In this document: positions 1 through 6,466 of the stretch, piece by piece
Layout of the letters: each line of letters starts with the position of its first letter
Position numbering within the stretch: the first letter of the stretch is position 1
Source: Chloroflexota bacterium
GTDB lineage: Bacteria; Chloroflexota; Dormibacteria; CF-121
Direction of reading: 5' to 3'
NCBI GenBank assembly: GCA_005880605.1
Contig: VBIS01000012.1
Location: 1-6,466, forward strand
Length of the DNA stretch: 6,466 bases
Notes under the pieces: model-generated
The model's database searches: none
What the model saw: only the letters and a program-made list of their open reading frames with translations
Told to the model about the DNA's origin: nothing
Made by a program: the position numbers and the translations under genes

Positions 1-1452
1 TACTGCTCGGCCGAAGTCACGATCACCAACCTGCTCGACCTGCCCGCGGTCCGGGGTCTCGTCCTGAACACGCGTGACGTCAGCGAGCGTAAGACGCTGG
101 AGGCGAAGCTCACCCACCAGGCCTTCCACGATCCGTTGACCGATCTTCCGAACCGAGCGGCGTTCCGGATCCATCTGGACCACGCGCTCGATGGTGAAGG
201 CGAACGCCGAATCGCCGTTCTCTTCCTCGACCTTGATGACTTCAAGGCCGTGAATGACACCCTGGGCCATGACATCGGCGACAAGTTGCTGGCGGCGGTC
301 GGGGCCCGCATCGCGTCGACGCTCCGACCCGGCGACACCGTGGCTCGACTCGGTGGCGACGAGTTCGCGGTGCTCCTCAAGAGCATGGAAGACGAGCACA
401 TCGCGACCCGCGTGGCGGAGCGGATCACCCGCCAGTTCATCGCCCCCTTTGGAATCGGCGGCAAGAAGATTACGGTCCATGCCAGCATCGGGATCGCGGG
501 ACTGGTGTCCGGGCAGGAAGCGGCGGAGGAATTGATTCGGAACGCCGACGTCGCGATGTACATCGCCAAGACCAAAGGCAAAGCCCGCTATATCGAGTAC
601 GACGCCACGCTCGCCGGCGCGGCTCTTCACCTCATGGAACTCGAGGCTGACATGCCTCATGCCCTGGCCGAGAAACAGTTCGTTCTTGACTACCAGCCCG
701 TCGTATGGCTCGAATCCGGAGCGATCCACAGTGCCGAGGCGCTGCTGCGATGGAACCATCCCGAGCGCGGTCTGCTTGCTGCCCCGGACTTCACGGCCGT
801 CGCTGAGCGCAGCGGCATGATCGTCGAGCTTGGCCGCTGGGCCGTGCAGCAGGCGGCGCGCGATGCCCGCCGCTGGCAGGTGCGGTATCCCTCGACGCCC
901 CCGATGGCGATCAGCGTCAATCTCTACGGGCGGCAGCTGCAGCGGCCCGAGCTGGTTTCGGAGGTGGTGGATGCGGTCGACGCCGCCGGGCTCGACCCGC
1001 AGTCCCTGATCCTCGAGTTGGCCGAGAGCGTCCTGACCGATCACCACCAGCCGCTGGGCCCGGTCCTGCAGGAGCTTCGCCAGCGCGGATTCCGTCTGGC
1101 GCTGGATAACTTCGGTGTCGGCTACTCCTCACTGGGACGCCTGCGCGACCTCCCCGTGGACATCCTGAAGATGGACCGGTCATTCGTGGCCGGGATCGGC
1201 CAGGGCGTCACCGACGGCGCCATCCTCCGTGCCATCATCGGCATCGCGAACAGCCTCGGATTGATGACGATCGCGGAGGGCGTCGAGCGGCCCGAACAGC
1301 TCGCCGCGCTCAACGGAATGGGCTGCCACGCCGGCCAGGGTTTTTACCTCTCGAAAACGGTCGACTTCGAGGGAATGGAGGCGCTGCTCGCGTCCTGCAT
1401 CCAGTCCAGCTCGGGTCGGCAGTTGCCCCCGGCCTGGCGGCAGACCGCTTAG
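1..1452 (+). CDS. PAS-GGDEF-EAL cyclic-di-GMP signalling protein (5' end outside window)
   Basis: The protein would make and/or degrade the second messenger cyclic-di-GMP. The frame is open from base 1, giving 483 visible residues. Residues 1-37 look like the end of a PAS sensor domain (GLVLNTRDVSERK...L), followed by the classic linker HQAFHDPLTDLPNR. The GGDEF domain spans roughly 38-200: metal-binding D77 in LDLDDFK, N85 and D94 of the substrate pocket, GGDEF at 118-122, and an inhibitory I-site RPGD five residues before it. The EAL domain spans roughly 214-465: EAL 246-248, N307, E339, E342, K390, E426 and Q446 are all present. The usual DDFGTG loop reads DNFGVG (D369, N370), so one metal ligand is changed. 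The cyclase half looks active with feedback inhibition; the phosphodiesterase half is less certain. A TTG at 136 lies inside the conserved linker and is not the start; the true start is upstream. The next gene follows after 25 bases on the same strand and may be co-transcribed. Confidence 0.95.
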   Translation, partial: YCSAEVTITNLLDLPAVRGLVLNTRDVSERKTLEAKLTHQAFHDPLTDLPNRAAFRIHLDHALDGEGERRIAVLFLDLDDFKAVNDTLGHDIGDKLLAAVGARIASTLRPGDTVARLGGDEFAVLLKSMEDEHIATRVAERITRQFIAPFGIGGKKITVHASIGIAGLVSGQEAAEELIRNADVAMYIAKTKGKARYIEYDATLAGAALHLMELEADMPHALAEKQFVLDYQPVVWLESGAIHSAEALLRWNHPERGLLAAPDFTAVAERSGMIVELGRWAVQQAARDARRWQVRYPSTPPMAISVNLYGRQLQRPELVSEVVDAVDAAGLDPQSLILELAESVLTDHHQPLGPVLQELRQRGFRLALDNFGVGYSSLGRLRDLPVDILKMDRSFVAGIGQGVTDGAILRAIIGIANSLGLMTIAEGVERPEQLAALNGMGCHAGQGFYLSKTVDFEGMEALLASCIQSSSGRQLPPAWRQTA

Positions 1453-1477
1453 CTTCCGATACCGCCAAAATGCGTGG

Positions 1478-2902
1478 ATGCGCTTTGATGCGGGCGGTGG
1501 CGCCGCGCTGACCGGACTTGCGGCGGTCCTGGTCATGGCCGGATGTGAGAGTGCCAAGCCGCCGAGCGAGCCAAGCCTGCCGCCGCCGAGCATCATCAGC
1601 GGGTCGCTGGAGCTGGCGGCGGGCTGCGCCGCAGGGGCCCAAGCCGTTCGCAGGCCAGGCGAGCCCTCCGTGGCAGCCGAGCCTGCCAACCCCCGCCAAC
1701 TGGTTGCCGCCTGGCTCGAAAATCAGTCGCCCGATCATGTCGGCATCACGGTCGCGCTCAGTCATGACGGCGGGACGAGTTGGAGCCGATCGCCACTCCC
1801 GGGACTGCTCACCTGCGATGGGGGTCGCTATATCCACGCCAGCGATCCCTGGGTGTCGATCGGTAGCGATGGCGCGATCTACGTTACGTCGCTTGGGACA
1901 CAGGCGCCAACGTCCGCCGGCACGGCGCACGACATCGTCGTCAGTGTCTCGCGGGATCACGGAGCCACGTGGGCCGCGCCCGTGGTCCTCGAAAGTGGGA
2001 CCGCGCCGCCGGCCCAGCCGGACAAGGAAGCAATTCTTGCCGACCCCAGGCGCCCGGGGACGGCGTATGCCGTCTGGGCCACCTATCAAGTCACGCCGGG
2101 CGTCGAGCCATCGAACGACCGGGTGATGTTCGCGCGGACCAGGGATGGCGGCCGCACGTGGTCGAATCCGACTCCGATTTACAGCGGTAACGACGAGGCC
2201 CAGGAGAACCAGCTACTGATGACCGCCGGCGGCGTTCTGCTCGACGTCTTCGTCGAAGGGTCGTCCTTACCGGGGACGCCGCACCCGCCGCCTCTGCCGG
2301 TGAAGATCCGTGTCATCCGCTCGACCGACCAGGGACAAACCTGGTCGGCGCCAATCGATGCGACCCAGTTCACGTACACCAACGCGGTCGACCCCGGCAC
2401 CGGCAGCCAGCTGCGTTTCTTCGGTCAGGACATCACGGCCGCGTCAGCCGGCAATGCCCTCTACGTGGCCTGGTTCGAAGAGCACACCGAGTTCTCCACC
2501 GTCCTGGTCGCACGGTCGGAAGACGCGGGTCTTCACTGGCGAGCGCCGCAGGTGGTGGTGCGTGAGAAGCCCGAGGCATTTCTGCCCACGCTGGCGGTGG
2601 CGGGCGACGCCACCGTCGGGCTGCTCTGGTTCGACTTTCGCCATTTCACGTCGAAGAGCGCAGCCTTGAACACCGACGTCTGGTTCAGCAGCTCGCGTGA
2701 TCGCGGTCTCAACTGGACCGAACGGCACGCTGCCGGGCCGTTCGACCTGCGATCCGCGCCGGCGGTCCGTTTCGGACCGTTTCTCGGCGATTACATGGGA
2801 CTGTGCGGGCTACCGGATGGCTTCGCGGCGGTCTTCATTCAGGCGAAGCCGCAGAGCCGGAACGGCACGACCGATGTGTTTTTCTCCCACATTCACAACT
2901 AA
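1478..2902 (+). CDS. BNR/Asp-box repeat lipoprotein with sialidase-like beta-propeller fold
   Basis: This is a predicted exported lipoprotein of 474 residues. The N-terminus has a hydrophobic stretch (about 11-22) ending in VMAGC, a slightly atypical lipobox with lipidated C23, followed by a Ser/Pro-rich linker (24-42). Six Asp-boxes (S/T-x-D-x-G-x-x-W) start at residues 95, 158, 221, 282, 347 and 406, spaced 59-65 apart, as expected for a six-bladed propeller. GEPSVAAEPANP (61-72) and the C-terminal LGDYMGL...TDVFFSHI pattern are typical of the large family annotated as sialidase-like or BNR-repeat proteins. I do not see the (F/Y)RIP arginine motif of true sialidases, so the substrate is unknown and it may bind rather than hydrolyse glycans. 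C50, C113 and C443 could form a disulfide. ATG 1478 is chosen because no ATG, GTG or TTG precedes it in frame within the gap; no clear Shine-Dalgarno is visible. It follows the c-di-GMP gene by 25 bases, and its stop overlaps the stop of the opposing MaoC gene. Confidence 0.9.
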   Translation: MRFDAGGGAALTGLAAVLVMAGCESAKPPSEPSLPPPSIISGSLELAAGCAAGAQAVRRPGEPSVAAEPANPRQLVAAWLENQSPDHVGITVALSHDGGTSWSRSPLPGLLTCDGGRYIHASDPWVSIGSDGAIYVTSLGTQAPTSAGTAHDIVVSVSRDHGATWAAPVVLESGTAPPAQPDKEAILADPRRPGTAYAVWATYQVTPGVEPSNDRVMFARTRDGGRTWSNPTPIYSGNDEAQENQLLMTAGGVLLDVFVEGSSLPGTPHPPPLPVKIRVIRSTDQGQTWSAPIDATQFTYTNAVDPGTGSQLRFFGQDITAASAGNALYVAWFEEHTEFSTVLVARSEDAGLHWRAPQVVVREKPEAFLPTLAVAGDATVGLLWFDFRHFTSKSAALNTDVWFSSSRDRGLNWTERHAAGPFDLRSAPAVRFGPFLGDYMGLCGLPDGFAAVFIQAKPQSRNGTTDVFFSHIHN

Positions 2903-3345
2903 GCAGGCTTTCGTCCGAAGAAGTTCGTCCCGATCGCGCTCATGACAAGCTTCCCGTCCTGGTTACGCAACTCACCACGCCACCGTACGATCCCCATGTT
3001 GGGGCGGCTGATGGAGGCTCGCGTTTCCAGCACCTCGATCCGCCCGCTGAGGGTGTCGCCCGGCCGCACCGGGGCGGGCCAGCGCAGGTCCTCCATTCCC
3101 GGCGATCCCATGCTGGTGGTTTGTGCGATCAGATTGCGCACCAGCAAACCCATGAACAAGGCGCCGGTATGCCATCCACTCGCGATCAGGCCGCCGTAGA
3201 TGGTGAAACTCGCGGCATTGGGATCGAGATGCATCGGCTGCGGGTCGTATTGGCGCGCAAACTCGATGATGTCCGATTGGCTGAGCTGCACGCTACCGAG
3301 GTCATCGAACTCCCCGACGTGGAAGTCCTCGAAATACCGGGTCAG
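2899..3345 (-). CDS. MaoC-like hot-dog-fold dehydratase/hydratase, CTG start proposed
   Basis: The gene encodes a cytosolic hot-dog protein of the MaoC/(R)-specific enoyl-CoA hydratase family, 148 residues from the proposed start. Members hydrate or dehydrate acyl-CoA-type substrates; the substrate here is unknown. The catalytic Asp/His pair is visible as D34 and H39 in ARQYDPQPMHLDP, followed by the substrate-tunnel helix region GGLIASGWHTGALFMGLLV (51-69) and the family motif RPGDTLSG (94-101). A GTG at 3291 would give a 130-residue protein but removes RYFEDFHVGEFDDLGS, which is the standard N-terminal strand of this family. The frame upstream has no ATG/GTG/TTG, and CTG at 3345-3343 places TRYFEDF exactly where family members begin. 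That CTG overlaps the upstream DinB stop in a CTGA, analogous to the common ATGA coupling junction, so translation is probably coupled. Its TAG stop overlaps the TAA of the convergent lipoprotein gene. The family call is firm; the start is an inference. Confidence 0.88.
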   Translation of the reverse strand: MTRYFEDFHVGEFDDLGSVQLSQSDIIEFARQYDPQPMHLDPNAASFTIYGGLIASGWHTGALFMGLLVRNLIAQTTSMGSPGMEDLRWPAPVRPGDTLSGRIEVLETRASISRPNMGIVRWRGELRNQDGKLVMSAIGTNFFGRKPA

Positions 3346-3872
3346 TGCTGTAACGTCCGTTCGAGCTGGTCGAGATGAATCTCGAGGTGCCCACAGAGAG
3401 GCAACTGGGCAATCTCGGCCGCGCTCATCGAAAAGCCCTCATAGAGGATCGCCCGGCGCTGCATTGCCACGGCGTCGGCCCCGCGAAGGTAGGCGATCGT
3501 CCGCTGGTGATCGCGCTGCGCCATCGCGAGGAGCTGATCCGGCGGCAACGAACTCAGCTGTTCACCAGCCGGATCACGACTCTGCACCGCTTCGAGCAAC
3601 TCGACCTGGGAAACCTTGCCCGAGCCAACCCGTGAGGTGAGGACGCCATAGAACTTCGAGAGCACGACGATGTGCGCAAGAATCTCCTGGGCGCTCCAGC
3701 CTCCGGAATTCTCCCTCCCCCTCTGGGGGAGGGTCAGGGTGGCGGCCAGTTTACCCAGCCTCGCGGAGTCGGCCTCCAACCGGTCGGCGAGCGCCTGCCG
3801 CTCGTGATCGACGACTTCGTCCAGGAAGCCTCGCATCTCGCGTTCAGTGAACGCGGGACTCTCGATGCGCAC
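3342..3872 (-). CDS. DinB-family putative metal-dependent protein
   Basis: The protein has 176 residues and fits the DinB/YfiT four-helix-bundle superfamily, whose members include thiol-dependent enzymes and many proteins of unknown function. A metal-binding histidine triad is visible: H67 in GGWSAQEILAHI, then H162 and H166 in the last helix (CGHLEIHLDQLER), the expected HxxxH arrangement. It has no signal peptide and is presumably cytosolic. The GTG at 3872 is chosen because a TACACT hexamer lies 7 bases upstream and because going further upstream would run into the divergent peptidase gene; ATG at 3836 is a shorter alternative that keeps all the His ligands. Residues 46-55 (LTLPQRGREN), just before the conserved GGWS, are encoded by a perfect 9-base inverted repeat that looks like an inserted palindrome in a loop. 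The last codons overlap the start of the MaoC gene by 4 bases, so the two form an operon. The substrate is not predictable. Confidence 0.85.
   Translation of the reverse strand: MRIESPAFTEREMRGFLDEVVDHERQALADRLEADSARLGKLAATLTLPQRGRENSGGWSAQEILAHIVVLSKFYGVLTSRVGSGKVSQVELLEAVQSRDPAGEQLSSLPPDQLLAMAQRDHQRTIAYLRGADAVAMQRRAILYEGFSMSAAEIAQLPLCGHLEIHLDQLERTLQH
3711..3733. repeat. C-rich/G-rich palindrome inside the DinB gene
   Basis: CCCTCCCCC (3713-3721) and GGGGGAGGG (3725-3733) form a perfect 9-base inverted repeat with a TCT loop. It lies in frame within the DinB gene, encoding the charged loop just before the conserved GGWS motif. The first 13 bases (3711-3723) recur exactly at 4411-4423 in the peptidase gene. 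It resembles short palindromic repeats dispersed in many high-GC genomes; membership in such a family is an inference. Confidence 0.55.
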
Positions 3873-3879
3873 GGTAATG

Positions 3880-3885
3880 AGTGTA
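3880..3885 (-). promoter_or_regulatory. Candidate -10 element (TACACT) for the DinB-MaoC unit
   Basis: Read on the minus strand, TACACT matches TANNNT and ends 7 bases before GTG 3872. That is the spacing at which transcription would begin at or next to the start codon, producing a leaderless mRNA. No convincing -35 hexamer is seen; that position is occupied by the GC-rich palindrome. Confidence 0.4.
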
Positions 3886-3888
3886 CGG

Positions 3889-3915
3889 CCCCACGCGGGC
3901 CTCGCCCGCCAGGGG
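3889..3915. promoter_or_regulatory. 27-base interrupted palindrome, candidate shared operator in the divergent promoter region
   Basis: Outer arms CCCC (3889-3892) and GGGG (3912-3915) and inner arms GCGGGC (3895-3900) and GCCCGC (3904-3909) are perfectly complementary around a CTC centre, with only two mismatched pairs between them (10 of 12 pairs). The centre at 3902 is within one base of the midpoint between the GTG starts at 3872 and 3933. It lies between the two -10-like hexamers and covers the -35/spacer zone of both promoters. Symmetric placement suggests a shared regulator site; a structural hairpin or a dispersed palindromic repeat are alternatives. Confidence 0.5.
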
Positions 3916-3920
3916 TCAGG

Positions 3921-3926
3921 TAGCCT
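3921..3926 (+). promoter_or_regulatory. Candidate -10 element (TAGCCT) for the peptidase-reductase unit
   Basis: TAGCCT fits TANNNT and occupies exactly -12 to -7 if transcription starts at the G of GTG 3933, implying a leaderless transcript. Its first three bases are also the in-frame TAG that blocks any upstream start for the peptidase. No -35 consensus is visible. Confidence 0.42.
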
Positions 3927-3932
3927 TGTCGG

Positions 3933-5880
<1,948 letters not shown>

Positions 5881-5894
<14 letters not shown>

Positions 5895-6466
5895 GCTCGG
5901 CCGCACCGCGCTGCAGGTGCCGGCGATCGGGATGGGCACCTGGCAAACCTTCGACACGACGGCGGACCGCGGGCCAATCGTCGACGAGGCGCTGTCGGCC
6001 GGGATTACCCTTTTCGATTCGTCGCCGATGTACGGGCGAGCCGAGGACACGCTGGCAAAGGCGCTGGCTGGTCGCCGCGATGAGGCGATCATCGCCACCA
6101 AGATCTGGACCAGCAGCCCGGCGGAGGGCTGGCAACAGGCCGAGCATGCTTTAAGGCTGTTCGGGCGGGTGGAGATTTACCAGGTGCACAACCTGGTCAA
6201 TTGGAAGGCGCAGCTCAAGATGCTCGAGGGGCTGAAGGGGGAGGGGAAGGTCGTCGCGGTCGGAGCGACCCACTACGATTCCGGCGCCTTCGACGATCTC
6301 TGCGACGTCATGCGCACCGGTCGGCTCGACATGATCCAGCTTCCGTACAACCCGCGGCGCCGCGAGGCGGAGCGACGAGTCCTGCCGCTGGCCGCCGAGC
6401 TGGGCCTGGGCGTGCTCATTCACAGTCCGCTGCGCAATGGTGTCCTCGACAACCCGCCGAGTCCGC
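5881..6466 (+). CDS. Aldo/keto reductase (3' end outside window), CTG start proposed
   Basis: The gene encodes an NADPH-dependent oxidoreductase of the aldo/keto reductase superfamily (TIM barrel), with 195 residues visible. The frame is open to the window end. From CTG 5881 the protein begins ERRKLGRTALQVPAIGMGT, the canonical family N-terminus and first strand. The catalytic tetrad is present: D46 and Y51 in FDSSPMYG, K74 in IATKIW, and H103 in YQVHNLVNW. GVGAT-like VAVGATHYD (125-133) and IQLPYNPRRR (152-161) are further family segments. No ATG, GTG or TTG occurs in frame in the roughly 100 bases upstream that I checked. The next alternative, GTG 5917, would delete the first 12 residues including the first strand, so CTG is the best-supported start. 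It overlaps the end of the peptidase gene by 14 bases and is probably translated from the same mRNA. A rare TTA leucine codon occurs at 6151-6153. The natural substrate is unknown. Confidence 0.92.

Noticed and set aside
136..138. TTG as the start of the GGDEF-EAL gene
   Set aside because: It lies inside the conserved HDPLTDLPNR linker, and the frame continues upstream as PAS-domain sequence to base 1.
1310..2089. 259-codon open frame on the minus strand opposite the lipoprotein gene
   Set aside because: Its translation is Arg/Pro-rich with no recognisable domain, and it is fully opposed to two well-supported genes; typical shadow frame in high-GC DNA.
2819..2850. 8-base inverted repeat GGCTTCGC/GCGAAGCC as a terminator for the lipoprotein gene
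   Set aside because: The loop is 16 bases, there is no U-tract, and it lies within conserved coding sequence before the stop codon; an 8-base match is not remarkable here.
1478..2902. Annotation as a genuine exo-alpha-sialidase
   Set aside because: Asp-boxes mark the fold, not the activity, and the catalytic arginine motif is not seen.

Overview
The window is high-GC bacterial DNA (about two-thirds G+C by eye), densely packed with genes. It has six protein-coding genes, cut at both ends, no RNA genes and no recognisable mobile genes. The mix suggests a soil-type, high-GC, probably Gram-positive-like lineage such as Chloroflexota, Dormibacterota or Actinomycetota: a PAS-GGDEF-EAL protein, a BNR-repeat lipoprotein, MaoC and DinB proteins, a cytosolic S9 peptidase and an aldo/keto reductase, with leaderless-looking TANNNT promoters. 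That placement is an inference without marker genes.

Layout. Bases 1-1452 (+) hold the C-terminal part of a cyclic-di-GMP enzyme: the end of a PAS domain, a complete GGDEF domain with an I-site, and an EAL domain with one metal-ligand substitution. After 25 bases comes 1478-2902 (+), a predicted lipoprotein built of six evenly spaced Asp-box (BNR) repeats, a sialidase-fold beta-propeller. Its stop codon overlaps the stop codon of a leftward pair: a DinB-family protein (3342-3872) and, 4 bases overlapping downstream, a MaoC-like hot-dog hydratase (2899-3345). A 60-base divergent region separates this pair from a rightward pair: an S9 (prolyl oligopeptidase/acylaminoacyl peptidase) serine peptidase (3933-5894) and, overlapping it by 14 bases, an aldo/keto reductase (5881 to the window end).

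The most interesting structure is in regulation and gene starts rather than in gene content. Both the MaoC and aldo/keto reductase genes have textbook family N-termini that begin exactly at a CTG codon, with no upstream ATG/GTG/TTG in frame, and both CTGs lie in overlaps with the preceding gene's end. The divergent region holds a 27-base interrupted palindrome centred within one base of the midpoint between the two GTG starts. A TANNNT -10-like hexamer sits just before each GTG, at the spacing expected for leaderless mRNAs. Two C-rich/G-rich hairpin segments sharing a 13-base word lie in frame inside the DinB and S9 genes and look like short dispersed palindromic repeats tolerated in loops.

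I see no clear new multi-gene system. The genes look like ordinary metabolic, housekeeping and signalling genes. The two leftward and two rightward genes probably form two divergently transcribed bicistronic units sharing one control region.
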